DNA of 64,000 nucleotides from JAXLVB01 sp046329195 (lineage in GTDB: Bacteria; Bacteroidota; Bacteroidia; Cytophagales; Spirosomataceae), in NCBI GenBank assembly GCA_046329195.1, contig JAXLVB010000003.1:62001-126000 (forward strand). Direction: 5' to 3'. The position numbers were made by a program, and so were the translations under genes. Positions 8,911 to 18,282 of the stretch are shown here, in pieces. Every line of letters begins with the position of its first letter. Position 1 is the stretch's first letter. The notes beneath the pieces were generated by a model. It did not search any database. It saw only the letters and a list, made by a program, of their open reading frames with translations, and was not told where the DNA came from.

Positions 8911-10077
8911 ATGAGTAAACGTAGTCTCTTTTTTTCTGTTCTTACAAATGCCATAGAGCATGGTAGTATCGTATTCAAAGACGACCTTGGAGAAACTATA
9001 ATTGGTAGTGGAGAACCCTCGGTTTCCATCAAAGTACACAACCAAGCCCTTTACGGCCAGATTTTAGGATTTGGCAACTTGGGGCTAGGCGAATCGTACA
9101 TGAACAGCTACTTCGACGTGGAGTCTGGTACGTTGGAAGACTTCTTGTCCATCTTGTTACAAAACCGTATTGACGAAAAGGTAAAATTCAGTTTACCCCT
9201 TATTTGGAACGTCCTGGGCATCAAGATTCAAGGATGGCTACGAGGACAATGGAAAAACGTACAGCATCATTATGACATTGGCAACGACCTTTTTGAGTCG
9301 TTTTTAGATAAGTCCTGGACGTACTCGTGCGGGTACGCCAACACCCCAACCGATACTGACGACCAGCTTCAAGAAAATAAATTTGAGCGTATCTGCCAAA
9401 AACTCGAACTCAAACCCGGTGAACATTTACTCGATATTGGCTGTGGCTTTGGTGGATTATTGATTTATGCCGCCCAGCATTTTGGGGTAACAGGAATCGG
9501 TATTACCAACAGCAAAGAGCACTGTGCCAGAGCTAACAAACGGATTCAAGAACTTGGCTTAAAAAATCTTGAAGTCCAACTCATGGACTATCAAGAAATT
9601 ACAGGTTCGTTTGATAAAATTGTGAGTGTCGGTATGCTTGAGCACGTACCTCGTGCAAAGTATGATATTTACTTCAAGAAAATAAAAGCAAACCTCAAGC
9701 CTAATGGCAAAGGGCTGGTTCATGCCGTTGGGGCGAATAGTCATACCAACGAACACGACCCTTTTATTCAGAAATACATCTTCCCGTCGTCAAATCAAGT
9801 ACGCCTTTCGGAGGTGTCGTTACAATTAGAAAAAAACAATCTGTTTATTCAAGACGTCGAAAACATGATTCGACACTATGGCTATACAGCCCAAGGATGG
9901 ATTGATAAATTCAGAGAAAACCGCTCAACACTCCAGCGGTATTCTGACGAATTCCTCCGTATGTGGGAGTACTACCTTTGTTGCTGTAAAGCCGCCGCCA
10001 ATTACAGCGACTCGGCGCTGTATCAAGTGCTTTTTATGAGTGATCACCGTTCCGAAATTCCCCTTCGGAGGGTATAG
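8911..10077 (+). CDS. cfa: Cyclopropane-fatty-acyl-phospholipid synthase family methyltransferase
   Basis: 388 residues, close to E. coli Cfa (382). The enzyme adds a methylene from AdoMet across a cis double bond of membrane phospholipid acyl chains. Visible are HYDIGNDLFESFLDKSWTYS, the AdoMet-binding loop LLDIGCGFGGLLIYAA (about 173-188), VGMLEHV, and the C-terminal YYLCCCKAAANYSDSALYQ block. It heads a cluster with a desaturase, a hydrolase and a patatin, all on the same strand with short gaps. The desaturase could supply double bonds and this enzyme convert them, but that coupling is inferred. Confidence 0.9.
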   Translation: MSKRSLFFSVLTNAIEHGSIVFKDDLGETIIGSGEPSVSIKVHNQALYGQILGFGNLGLGESYMNSYFDVESGTLEDFLSILLQNRIDEKVKFSLPLIWNVLGIKIQGWLRGQWKNVQHHYDIGNDLFESFLDKSWTYSCGYANTPTDTDDQLQENKFERICQKLELKPGEHLLDIGCGFGGLLIYAAQHFGVTGIGITNSKEHCARANKRIQELGLKNLEVQLMDYQEITGSFDKIVSVGMLEHVPRAKYDIYFKKIKANLKPNGKGLVHAVGANSHTNEHDPFIQKYIFPSSNQVRLSEVSLQLEKNNLFIQDVENMIRHYGYTAQGWIDKFRENRSTLQRYSDEFLRMWEYYLCCCKAAANYSDSALYQVLFMSDHRSEIPLRRV

Positions 10078-10168
10078 ATGCCCTTTGAAAATAAATCTTG
10101 CTTCTATTTCACAACCATCACCACAAACACAGCTCGCTTTATTTTTCATCTCCTTACCCCTGTTTAGT

Positions 10169-11227
10169 ATGGCAACTTTTCACCAAGAAATTTCACAACT
10201 CAAAAAAGAAATTAAGAAAAACGGATGGAACAATCGCCTACCCATGCGCATGGCGTTTGAACTAATTTTTCACTTAACGCTCATGACGGGCGGAATTATC
10301 CTTTTTTGGGCAACACCCAACCTTTGGCTCAAAATCGTTGGTATGTTAGTATCAACTACGGGCGCCATTGGTGTTACTACTCATACCCATTCGTCGTCGC
10401 ATCATACTACTTTTAATAGTAGATGGCTCAACGATGCCCTCGTGTACTTTGGTTATACGTTTTTGTTTGGCACTTCGGCCAATTACTGGTGGAACAAGCA
10501 CATTGTGGTGCATCATCCCAACCCCAATGTCATTGATATTGACGACGACATTGACCTCAAGCCCTTCTTTGCCTTCACCCGTGACGAGGTCGAAAAAAGC
10601 AACAGTAAATTCCAGAAATGGTACTTCAAGTACCAAGGTTTTGTGTTTCCGATTGGGCTGTTATTCAACGGTTTTAATATCCAACTTAGTGGTTGGAAAT
10701 ACCTGCTCCCCATTTTGTTTGACAAAACCAGGCGAGAACCCAAGCATTGGCTCGATTTGTTTGTACTGTTTCTGCACTGGTTTGTTTCACTGGCGTTGCC
10801 TTGTTTGTGGCTTCCGTTTGGCGAAGTGTTTGTGTTTCATTGCATTCGTATTTCTATGCTGGGCTACGGCATGTACATTGCATTTGCCCCAGCGCATTTT
10901 CCAGCCGAAGCTGTGGTATTAGAGACCCATAACAAAGACGCTGATTTCTACATCAAGCAATTGGCAACTACCGTCAACTTCAAGACGGGAGCTTTTGGGC
11001 GGCTTCTCTGCGCCGGTGTTGACTATCAGATTGAGCATCACTTGTTTCCAGGTGTCACGCACACCTACTACCCCGAAGTGGGCCGCCGACTCAAAGACAT
11101 CTGTCTGCGCCACGGCTACCCCTACCGAGAGTTGGGCTGGGCCGAATCACTCTGGAAGTCATACACTACCTTTTTTACACCCAAACCAGTGTATGCTCAA
11201 GCCGAAACGTTTATTCAGCCTGCCTAA
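10169..11227 (+). CDS. Membrane fatty acid desaturase
   Basis: About 352 residues from ATG 10169. An in-frame ATG at 10040 would overlap the end of cfa and add a poor 43-residue extension, so the later start is preferred. The three histidine clusters of membrane di-iron desaturases are present: HTHSSSHH, HIVVHHPNPN (HxxHH) and QIEHHLFPG (HxxHH). Four or so hydrophobic segments surround them. These enzymes introduce double bonds into acyl chains using O2 and reduced electron carriers. Regiospecificity cannot be read from sequence. It is followed 12 bp later by the hydrolase gene. Confidence 0.85.
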   Translation: MATFHQEISQLKKEIKKNGWNNRLPMRMAFELIFHLTLMTGGIILFWATPNLWLKIVGMLVSTTGAIGVTTHTHSSSHHTTFNSRWLNDALVYFGYTFLFGTSANYWWNKHIVVHHPNPNVIDIDDDIDLKPFFAFTRDEVEKSNSKFQKWYFKYQGFVFPIGLLFNGFNIQLSGWKYLLPILFDKTRREPKHWLDLFVLFLHWFVSLALPCLWLPFGEVFVFHCIRISMLGYGMYIAFAPAHFPAEAVVLETHNKDADFYIKQLATTVNFKTGAFGRLLCAGVDYQIEHHLFPGVTHTYYPEVGRRLKDICLRHGYPYRELGWAESLWKSYTTFFTPKPVYAQAETFIQPA

Positions 11228-11239
11228 GCTCTTCTGTAT

Positions 11240-12139
11240 ATGATACACTATTGGATAGATAACGGGCGAACCAAGCGAAAACTGCAACACTTTAAGGCTC
11301 TTGAAAAACAGTTTGACCCACGGATTCGATTCATTGAGTTTGACGATTACTTAATTCGTTGCTGTGTAGCAGGGCACGGCGAACACACCATTCTGATGGT
11401 ACCCGACCCTCCCAATAGTATTGAGCATTGCTTAGGGTTGATTGAGTTGTTGTCTAAAAACTTTAGAGTTGTCTATTTCGAAATGCCTGGGTTTGGCTTT
11501 TCTATTCCTAAGTTTTGGAATTATCGCTTTAGTATTGACGAAGCCACCGACATTGCTTTGCGGCTAATAGATATTTTCCATATCCGAAGCTGTACCGTAG
11601 CGTTTCCGTGTGTATCGGGATATGTAGGCTTCAAGTTAGCCCAACTTCGTCCCGATATAGTCCACCACATCATAGCCATTCAGACACCTGCGTTCAAAGA
11701 AGAACTCATCTGGGCCAAAAATGTGGACATTGGTGGCATGATTAAAACACCAATTGTAGGGCAGTTGCTCCTCTCCCTAAAGAAAAAGGCGATTGCGCAA
11801 CATTGGTACAAAGTTGCCCAACCCAAAGACAACTTTTCGCCCTTCTTTTTCGACACATGGCTTCAAGGGTCTCGGCAAGGGAGTTGTTTTTGCTTGGCGT
11901 CGGCGTTTCAAACCTTGTTCAATGGCAAGCCATTCACCATTGATAAACTACGGCAATCCGCTACTGTCATTTGGGGCAAAAAAGACTGGCCCCATCGTCA
12001 TGCCGATTTAAGTACTTTGTCTGATTTTTTTGAGGATGCTACTGTTCATTTTTTTGAAGAATCAGGTCATTTTCCTGAATTAGAATGCAAACAAGAGTTT
12101 ACCAATATCCTAACCAACAAGCTCCGAAAGGTGCTCTAA
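11240..12139 (+). CDS. Alpha/beta hydrolase with a cysteine at the nucleophile position
   Basis: 299 residues. The fold is indicated by TILMVPDPPNS, YFEMPGFGFS (the GFG turn after strand 4), the elbow region VAFPCVSGYVGFKLAQLRPD, the acid in VIWGKKDW and His in EESGHFPELE. In typical members the elbow is G-x-S-x-G; aligned on the following A..RPD helix, this protein reads F-P-C-V-S, so Cys replaces Ser and both glycines shift. Either it is a Cys-dependent hydrolase (as in dienelactone hydrolases), has another activity, or is inactive. It sits 12 bp from both neighbours, so an operon member acting on lipids or acyl thioesters is inferred. Confidence 0.75.
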   Translation: MIHYWIDNGRTKRKLQHFKALEKQFDPRIRFIEFDDYLIRCCVAGHGEHTILMVPDPPNSIEHCLGLIELLSKNFRVVYFEMPGFGFSIPKFWNYRFSIDEATDIALRLIDIFHIRSCTVAFPCVSGYVGFKLAQLRPDIVHHIIAIQTPAFKEELIWAKNVDIGGMIKTPIVGQLLLSLKKKAIAQHWYKVAQPKDNFSPFFFDTWLQGSRQGSCFCLASAFQTLFNGKPFTIDKLRQSATVIWGKKDWPHRHADLSTLSDFFEDATVHFFEESGHFPELECKQEFTNILTNKLRKVL

Positions 12140-12151
12140 CTACACGAAATC

Positions 12152-13384
12152 ATGAGTAAAATAGAGTTATCTGACTACATCAATAATTACCGAGTCAGAA
12201 AGTGTATTGATGTTATCCAGCAAAAAAAGCCCGTGGTGTCAGACATTGTGGACGACAAAGGCAATCAATACACCAATTTGGTACTCGAAGGAGGCGGCTT
12301 TTTAGGTATTGCCCTTATGGGATACGTGTATGCGCTGGAGCAAGCGGGCATCCGATTCCTCAACATCGGAGGTACGTCGGCGGGAGCGGTTACAGCATCG
12401 TTTGTAGCTACCGCTGACTATCCAGCCGAGATGAAAAGCCTCAAAGTCTTGGACGTGTACCATCACTCTAATTTCTTGGACTTTTTGGACGACGGCGAAG
12501 ACACTGATGACAACGATGTCAAAGCGTTTGTGCAAAGTATGCTCGAAACCAAGAAGAATTTTTTCTCGTCGCTCTCTACAGGTTGGAAGTTCCTCAAAGT
12601 AATTGATAACCTCAAAAACCAAAACGGTTTGGTGGCTGGAACCTCTATTCACGGCTGGATTACCAAGACGCTCAATGCCTATGGCGTGGCAACTGTAGAA
12701 GAGCTAAAGCAAAAAATGAATAACCTTCCAGCTCTCAAAACTCGCAGTGGTCAGCCTCTGGATATTTCGGCTCGCTTGGCCATCATTACTACTGAACTAA
12801 CTACCCGAACCAAGGTAGAATTTCCACAAATGTCTGGACTATTTTACAATGACCCCGACCAGATGAATCCAGCTGATTTTATCAGGGCTTCACTTTCGGT
12901 GCCATTGCTGTTTACACCTTTCAAAATCTCCATGGAAAACGCTCCTTCAGACCTTGAGCCTTGGCGCAAAATCGCTAATTTCCATGGGGCTCGTTTGCCC
13001 AAAGAAGCCATTTTTGTAGATGGTGCCTTGATGTCTAACTTTCCGATTGATGTATTCCGCCATGACACTACCCACGAGTACTGTCCTACCCTGGGCGTCA
13101 AGCTGGGTTTTGACCGTAACGAGTTTTTGGAGGTCAACAACATTCTCGACGTACTTAATTGCTGTATGGATGCATCTATCAACCTACGAGATTTTGAATT
13201 CTTGCAGTTTCATCCTGAGTACCAAAGCATGGTTGGTTACATTGATACTCGCCAGCATAGTTGGATCAACTTTGAGGTGAACGACGAAGAAAAAGTGGAT
13301 TTATTTTGCGTAGGCGTAGAAGGTGCCAAAGATTTCTTACTCAATTTTGACTGGAACGAGTATAAAGCTATTTACAAAAAGTAA
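12152..13384 (+). CDS. Patatin-like phospholipase
   Basis: 410 residues. Patatin motifs: EGGGFLG near residue 46 (oxyanion glycine loop, with Leu where Arg/Lys is common), nucleophile elbow GGTSAG with Ser76, and the catalytic Asp290 in VDGALMSNFP. These lipases use a Ser-Asp dyad to hydrolyse acyl esters of phospholipids. No signal peptide is visible, so it should act inside the cell or at the inner membrane. It is last in the cluster, with a strong bidirectional terminator immediately after. Together the four genes suggest membrane acyl-chain remodelling. Confidence 0.88.
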   Translation: MSKIELSDYINNYRVRKCIDVIQQKKPVVSDIVDDKGNQYTNLVLEGGGFLGIALMGYVYALEQAGIRFLNIGGTSAGAVTASFVATADYPAEMKSLKVLDVYHHSNFLDFLDDGEDTDDNDVKAFVQSMLETKKNFFSSLSTGWKFLKVIDNLKNQNGLVAGTSIHGWITKTLNAYGVATVEELKQKMNNLPALKTRSGQPLDISARLAIITTELTTRTKVEFPQMSGLFYNDPDQMNPADFIRASLSVPLLFTPFKISMENAPSDLEPWRKIANFHGARLPKEAIFVDGALMSNFPIDVFRHDTTHEYCPTLGVKLGFDRNEFLEVNNILDVLNCCMDASINLRDFEFLQFHPEYQSMVGYIDTRQHSWINFEVNDEEKVDLFCVGVEGAKDFLLNFDWNEYKAIYKK

Positions 13385-13398
13385 TTTCCTTTCATAGC

Positions 13399-13450
13399 AA
13401 AGCAGCTCAATTTGTGTTACAACATGATACAAATCGAGCTGCTTTTTTAT
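13399..13450. terminator. Bidirectional terminator
   Basis: AAAGCAGCTC...GAGCTGCTTT with the stem extended to about 16 of 17 pairs, followed by a T run. It separates the convergent patatin and NYN genes. Confidence 0.85.
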
Positions 13451-13464
13451 ACTTGAGGTGATTA

Positions 13465-14370
13465 TTACACCAATAACTGCACATTTTTGGCTACGTACTC
13501 GCCACGGTCGTTGGTGTCGAGTGTAAACGACACTTGGTCGCCCACTTGTAGTTCGTTAAAATCTGTATCAATCAAGCTGGTGTAGTGGAAAAACAAATTG
13601 TTAGGAGCAAAACGAATGAACCCGTACCCATTTTTGATGCTATATATGCTACTTACTTGGGCATCGCTCGACACAGGCGTTGTAACTGGGCGAACGTATT
13701 CACGCTGTACTGACTGCACGAAGATATTGTTGATAAACGGGTCGTTCTTTTTCAAACGGTTTTCAATCATTTCGTGCATAGCTAAAGGGAATGTCACTTC
13801 TTCTAACAAATCTTGCGAAGTACGAGTCGTGACCTTGATGCCTTCGTCGTTGGTATATTCAAAGTCCCAACTCAACACCATCACCCGAACGCCCAGCGTA
13901 TTGAGTTTACGCACCAACGAAACGTAGTCGCCATCGGCGGTGATGAGCACAATCACATCGAATTTATTATAAGACGCCAGCTCAAACGACTCCAAAGCCA
14001 GCCATACATCAATGCCTTTTTCTTGCTTGCTATTAAAGCCTGAGCGTACTGGTAAGTAGTGGGTAGTTACACCTTCTGACATCAGAATATCGTCAAAAAC
14101 TCGCTCAAAGTACAACTGATTGCCTTTTTGGCTGGCTTCTTGGGCACTTAATCGGCCTCTGAAATAGTGAGCATCCACAATCTGACACAAGCGTACGTCT
14201 GTGTCTTCTTCTTCGGCTACTTGGTTGCGAATAAACTGATGTAAGCCCGAAATACTAATACGGCTTCGACGAGGATGATTGTAGTTGTAGTAGTTACTTA
14301 CGTGAAGAAAATAATTTCCATCGTAAAATACCCCAATGCGGGTAAGTTGTGAATTCTTGCTAACTGGCAT
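13465..14370 (-). CDS. NYN-domain (LabA/DUF88-type) protein fused to a cold-shock-like domain
   Basis: 301 residues. The N-terminal NYN/PIN-like domain (about 8-185) shows GVFYDGNYF at the start and VIVLITADGDYVSLVRKL, which supply the conserved acidic residues of this nuclease fold. The C-terminal 65 residues contain NGYGFIRF and NLFFHYTSL, matching the RNP1 and RNP2 strands of cold-shock/S1-like beta-barrels, then VGDQVSFTLD. This suggests an RNA-cleaving domain tethered to an RNA-binding one. No signal or membrane segment is seen. Function in the cell is not known to me; RNA turnover is the natural inference. Confidence 0.8.
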   Translation of the reverse strand: MPVSKNSQLTRIGVFYDGNYFLHVSNYYNYNHPRRSRISISGLHQFIRNQVAEEEDTDVRLCQIVDAHYFRGRLSAQEASQKGNQLYFERVFDDILMSEGVTTHYLPVRSGFNSKQEKGIDVWLALESFELASYNKFDVIVLITADGDYVSLVRKLNTLGVRVMVLSWDFEYTNDEGIKVTTRTSQDLLEEVTFPLAMHEMIENRLKKNDPFINNIFVQSVQREYVRPVTTPVSSDAQVSSIYSIKNGYGFIRFAPNNLFFHYTSLIDTDFNELQVGDQVSFTLDTNDRGEYVAKNVQLLV

Positions 14371-14848
14371 AAAAAAATAGTAAAAGTGTTATCACTTGTT
14401 TGTTTTGTTACACATCCAAAAAGTAAAATTTCAGTAGGGAAGTTTCGTAATGCTATGGACTATCGTGTGACGAGTAGATGTACCCTTTTAACAGGACTAC
14501 AACGCATCAAAAAAATAGCAAGTCGTTTCTTAATTTTCTAAATCCCAAGCAATTACATTTTTTCTAAACTATGAACTAATTCAACAACAGAAGATGTGGT
14601 CAGCTATGTAAACTTAGTGCATCCTTACATTTTGTGTTACAAGGGAAAATTATTTCAAAAAATATATCAACTAATGATTAAGTGAAGTGTGTTATAGGAA
14701 CCAAAGATGAATTTTTTCACTAAAGTTTCTTTTTTGAATCGCAATGTTAATACAAAATTCATGCAATTCAAATCACTTTCAAAAAGTTTACTAATTCTAC
14801 TGCCGAATCCGTACTTTTGTACGATTATTTTCAAATAAACCTGTTACC
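14371..14848. other. AT-rich divergent intergenic region
   Basis: No ORF or RNA gene recognised in 478 bp. It holds the transaldolase promoter at its right end and presumably the NYN promoter at its left end, where a small inverted repeat AAGTG/CACTT (about 14386-14398) is seen. Confidence 0.5.
14787..14819 (+). promoter_or_regulatory. Promoter of the transaldolase gene
   Basis: TACTTTTG (14812-14819) fits the TAnnTTTG -7 box. TTTA at 14787-14790 lies 21 bp upstream as a weak -33 element. Confidence 0.6.
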
Positions 14849-15505
14849 ATGAAATTTTTTATTGACACGGCTAACCTGGCCGAAATCAAAGAAGCACACG
14901 AACTGGGCGTTCTTGATGGTGTAACTACCAATCCATCTTTAATGGCAAAAGAAGGAATTAGCGGCAAAAATAATATTTTGAAGCACTATAAGGCCATTTG
15001 TGACATCGTGGATGGCGACGTAAGTGCCGAAGTGATTTCAACAGATTTTGAAGGAATGATTCGTGAAGGCGAAGAGCTCTGCGAAATTGACGAGAAAATT
15101 GTAGTAAAAGTTCCGATGATTAAAGACGGCGTTCGGGCTATCCGCTACTTCTCCGAAAAAGGCATCAAAACCAACTGCACACTGGTATTCTCGTCAGGTC
15201 AAGCCTTGTTGGCGGCCAAAGCTGGTGCCACCTACGTTTCGCCTTTCATTGGCCGCCTCGACGACGTATCGGTAGATGGCTTGCAGCTGATTGAGCAGAT
15301 TCGTACTATCTATGATAATTACCATTACCAAACCGAAATTTTGGCGGCTTCTGTACGCCACCCGATGCACATCATCCACTGTGCCGAACTCGGTGCCGAT
15401 GTAGCCACATGTCCACTGAGCGCTATTATGGCGCTACTCAAACACCCGCTGACTGACATTGGTTTGGAAAAATTCTTGGCCGATTACAAAAAAGTAAATT
15501 CGTAA
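14849..15505 (+). CDS. tal: Transaldolase / fructose-6-phosphate aldolase-like (TalC/FSA subfamily)
   Basis: 218 residues, the short TalC/MipB class rather than the ~320-residue classical transaldolase. MKFFIDTANLAEIKEA at the start, DGVTTNPSLMAKEG, the Schiff-base Lys87 in VVKVPM, and SPFIGRLDD are family hallmarks. The reaction is transfer of dihydroxyacetone units between sugar phosphates in the pentose phosphate pathway, or cleavage of fructose-6-phosphate. The two activities cannot be separated by sequence here. Confidence 0.92.
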   Translation: MKFFIDTANLAEIKEAHELGVLDGVTTNPSLMAKEGISGKNNILKHYKAICDIVDGDVSAEVISTDFEGMIREGEELCEIDEKIVVKVPMIKDGVRAIRYFSEKGIKTNCTLVFSSGQALLAAKAGATYVSPFIGRLDDVSVDGLQLIEQIRTIYDNYHYQTEILAASVRHPMHIIHCAELGADVATCPLSAIMALLKHPLTDIGLEKFLADYKKVNS

Positions 15506-15616
15506 AATAGCGTTTACTAGGTAGGTTGGTGTTACTAGCACCCTACGGTTGATAACAAACAACTATTAAGAGAAAGGCCCTGTGCCTGCCCTCAGTAAAT
15601 CCATAACCAATACCCC

Positions 15617-16291
15617 ATGTTTTCAGCAGAACCAGTTGTTACGCTTCGCAATGCAGACATTTACCAGGGCGAGCGAAAAGTGTTAGAAAACGTCAATTTT
15701 GAGATTGATAAGGGTGAATTTGTGTTCTTGATTGGGCGCACCGGAAGCGGGAAATCTTCCTTGCTTAAAACACTCTACGCCGACTTGTGGCTGGAGTCAG
15801 GCTCGGCAGTAGTGGCAGGTTACGAAATCCATAACATTCGCCGCAAAGATATTCCGTATCTTCGGCGACGCATTGGCATTGTGTTTCAAGATTTTCAGTT
15901 GTTTTTTGACCGTAGTGTGGACGAAAACCTCCGTTTTGTGCTCCGAGCTACGGGCTGGAAAGAGTCCAACAAAATGACCACTCGCATCCATGAAGTACTC
16001 ATGCAGGTGGGGCTTACGTCGGCCATTAACAAGATGCCGCATCAGCTCTCAGGTGGTGAACAGCAGCGGGTTGTTATTGCACGAGCCTTGCTCAACGAGC
16101 CTGCCATTATTTTTGCTGATGAACCGACCGGCAACCTCGACCCCGAGGTATCAGAGCAAATCTTGAAAACCTTCCTGACCATCAACAAAGCTGGCACGGC
16201 TATCCTGATGGCTACCCACGACTACGACTTGCTCCGCCTCCACACCGCCCGCACGCTCAAGTGCGAGGACTCAAAGGTGATAGAGAAATAA
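15617..16291 (+). CDS. ftsE: Cell-division ATP-binding protein FtsE
   Basis: 224 residues, an ABC ATPase with Walker A GRTGSGKSS (about 40-48), signature LSGGEQQR, Walker B IIFADEPTGNLD and H-loop ATHD. The length and the sequence LRRRIGIVFQDFQLF match FtsE, which with FtsX links septum synthesis to peptidoglycan hydrolase activation. ftsX is not adjacent, which is usual in Bacteroidota. A strong terminator follows. A lipoprotein-export-type ABC subunit is a weaker alternative. Confidence 0.82.
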   Translation: MFSAEPVVTLRNADIYQGERKVLENVNFEIDKGEFVFLIGRTGSGKSSLLKTLYADLWLESGSAVVAGYEIHNIRRKDIPYLRRRIGIVFQDFQLFFDRSVDENLRFVLRATGWKESNKMTTRIHEVLMQVGLTSAINKMPHQLSGGEQQRVVIARALLNEPAIIFADEPTGNLDPEVSEQILKTFLTINKAGTAILMATHDYDLLRLHTARTLKCEDSKVIEK

Positions 16292-16350
16292 TACGTCCGT
16301 ATAAGTGAAGAAGGCGTACCTCAGCAACTGATGTCTTTCAATAGTGATAA

Positions 16351-16392
16351 AAAGAGTCGAGGCGGTTCGATGAACCGCCTCGACTCTTTTTA
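16351..16392. terminator. Strong bidirectional terminator
   Basis: A perfect 18-bp stem (AAAGAGTCGAGGCGGTTC and its complement) with a 3-nt GAT loop and flanking A/T runs, between convergent ftsE and porX. Its right edge overlaps the porX stop codon. Confidence 0.92.
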
Positions 16393-17961
16393 TTTTGCTT
16401 TCAAGGATATAAAAGGAATAATCATCTCTTCTAACGACACGCCTCCGTGCTGGAACGTGTCTCGATAGTGATTCACGTAGTAATTATAGTTGTTGGGGTA
16501 GGCAAAGAAATAGTCTTCTGTGGCAAACACATAGGCCGTCGAAACGTTCAGTTTGGGTAGGCCAAACATCTCTGGTTTACGAGTGGTCAAGGTGTGGTTT
16601 TCATCATCCCAGTTGAGGTTACGGCCTTGTTTGTAACGCAGATTGGTGTTTACGCTACGGTCGCCCACAATCCGCACGGGCTTCTGTACTCGAATGGTCC
16701 CGTGGTCGGTTGTAATGATGAGGCGGGCTTTTTTCTCAGCGATTTTCTTCACAAAATCCATGAGGGTCGAGTGTTCAAACCACGAGCGGGTGATGCTTCG
16801 GTAAGCCGCTTCGTCAGGTGCTAACTCTTTAATCATAGCCATGTCGGTCCGAGCATGCGACACCATGTCCACAAAGTTATACACCACCGCATTGAGCTGG
16901 TTTTGCATCAAATTATTGAAATTGTCCACCAAGTTTTTGCCTTGGTTTACATTCAAAATCTTGTTGTAGCTGGCTTTGATGTTGAGGCGACTCCGTTGAA
17001 GTTGCATCATCAAGAAATCACTTTCAAAATTATTGAAGCCTTCTTCGTCACCATCGCCTACGTCATGTACCCACATTTTAGGGTATTGCTTTTCGATTTC
17101 GGAAGGCATTAGCCCCGAAAAAATGGCGTTTCGGGCAAAGGCCGTCGTAGTCGGCAAAATCGAATAATAATGCGATTCTTCTTCTACGGTAAACAAGTCA
17201 TTGATGAGTGGCTCAATTACCCGCCACTGGTCGTAACGGAGGTTGTCTATCAGCAAGAAAAACAACGGCGAAGGGTCTTTTACCAACAAGGGGAACACTT
17301 TTTTCCGCATCAATTGGTGCGACAACAGCGGTTTATCTACCATATTACTGGGGGTCAGCCAACCGTCGTAGTGTTCGTCCACAAACTTAGCGAAGTTGGA
17401 GTTAGCCTCTGACTTTTGCATCGTGAGCACGTCTTCCATACTCTTGTTAGGCGTTTGTTCAATTTCTAACTCCCAATAAATCAGCTTTTTATAAATATCA
17501 GCCCATTCGGTATGACCAATGTTGTCTTGGTACTGCATCGAAAGTTGGCGAAACTCCTGCTGATAACTCAAGTTGGTTTTTTCTTCGACCAAACGCTTGT
17601 TGTCCAGAATTTTCTTGACCGAAAGTAAAATCTGATTGGGGTTCAATGGCTTAATCAAGTAATCAGCGATTTTTGAGCCGATAGCTTGCTCCATGATGTG
17701 CTCCTCTTCCGATTTCGTAATCATCACTACGGGCAAGTTAGGCTTACGCTGCTTGAGTTGGGCGAGTGTTTCGAGTCCCGTAAGGCCGGGCATCATTTCG
17801 TCCAAAAACACTACATCAAAGTTTTGTTCATCAATCTTTTCGAGTGCATCGGCCCCACTGTTTACAGGTGTGACATCGTAGCCTTTTCCTTGCAAAAATA
17901 GGATATAGGGCTTGAGTAGGTCGATTTCGTCGTCGGCCCAGAGGATATTGTATGAAGACAT
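16390..17961 (-). CDS. porX: PorX-type response regulator with PglZ phosphatase-like domain
   Basis: 523 residues. The receiver domain (1-120) has acidic pair ADDE (9-12), phospho-acceptor Asp54 in VVFLDEMMPG, and Lys in YLIKPL. A helical linker is followed by a PglZ/alkaline-phosphatase-superfamily domain with FLLIDNLRYDQW and LIITTDHGTIRVQKP. This architecture and length define PorX, which with the kinase PorY controls the type IX secretion system in Bacteroidota. Presence of PorX supports T9SS in this organism, although no T9SS structural gene is in the window. PorX is unusual in binding zinc and cleaving oligonucleotide signals through the PglZ domain. Confidence 0.92.
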   Translation of the reverse strand: MSSYNILWADDEIDLLKPYILFLQGKGYDVTPVNSGADALEKIDEQNFDVVFLDEMMPGLTGLETLAQLKQRKPNLPVVMITKSEEEHIMEQAIGSKIADYLIKPLNPNQILLSVKKILDNKRLVEEKTNLSYQQEFRQLSMQYQDNIGHTEWADIYKKLIYWELEIEQTPNKSMEDVLTMQKSEANSNFAKFVDEHYDGWLTPSNMVDKPLLSHQLMRKKVFPLLVKDPSPLFFLLIDNLRYDQWRVIEPLINDLFTVEEESHYYSILPTTTAFARNAIFSGLMPSEIEKQYPKMWVHDVGDGDEEGFNNFESDFLMMQLQRSRLNIKASYNKILNVNQGKNLVDNFNNLMQNQLNAVVYNFVDMVSHARTDMAMIKELAPDEAAYRSITRSWFEHSTLMDFVKKIAEKKARLIITTDHGTIRVQKPVRIVGDRSVNTNLRYKQGRNLNWDDENHTLTTRKPEMFGLPKLNVSTAYVFATEDYFFAYPNNYNYYVNHYRDTFQHGGVSLEEMIIPFISLKAK

Positions 17962-18282
17962 AAGGTAGAAAATAATGAATGATAGACTATCGCTGCTTCG
18001 TTTTGTCGCCTTGAAAAATCGTTAGTTTTTGAAAAACGACAACTACACGTCAAAACCATGAGGCCAGTCTAACACCAGCAAGCGATAATCGTGGGTTCAA
18101 GAAGGAAACGACCAAACTATCAGAATGTTGTATGAAGCTCCACTCAGTTTCTTAGCTCCTTTATGGATAAACAAGGAATAAAAGCTCGAAATTCACAAAA
18201 CGTATCGTGCTCATTTTTAAGCTTTTATTCCTTATGAATGAACCTTACTAAAGATGGTCAGGTCCTAAGAATTTAACAATTC
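17962..18282. other. Intergenic region upstream of porX
   Basis: No gene seen in about 320 bp. It should hold the porX promoter at its left end. The clear structure is a 14-bp inverted repeat (18173-18233). Confidence 0.5.
18173..18233. repeat. Inverted repeat / long-loop hairpin
   Basis: AAGGAATAAAAGCT (18173-18186) is exactly complementary to 18220-18233 across a 33-nt spacer. It may terminate the TonB-like gene on the minus strand or be a binding site. Confidence 0.5.
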
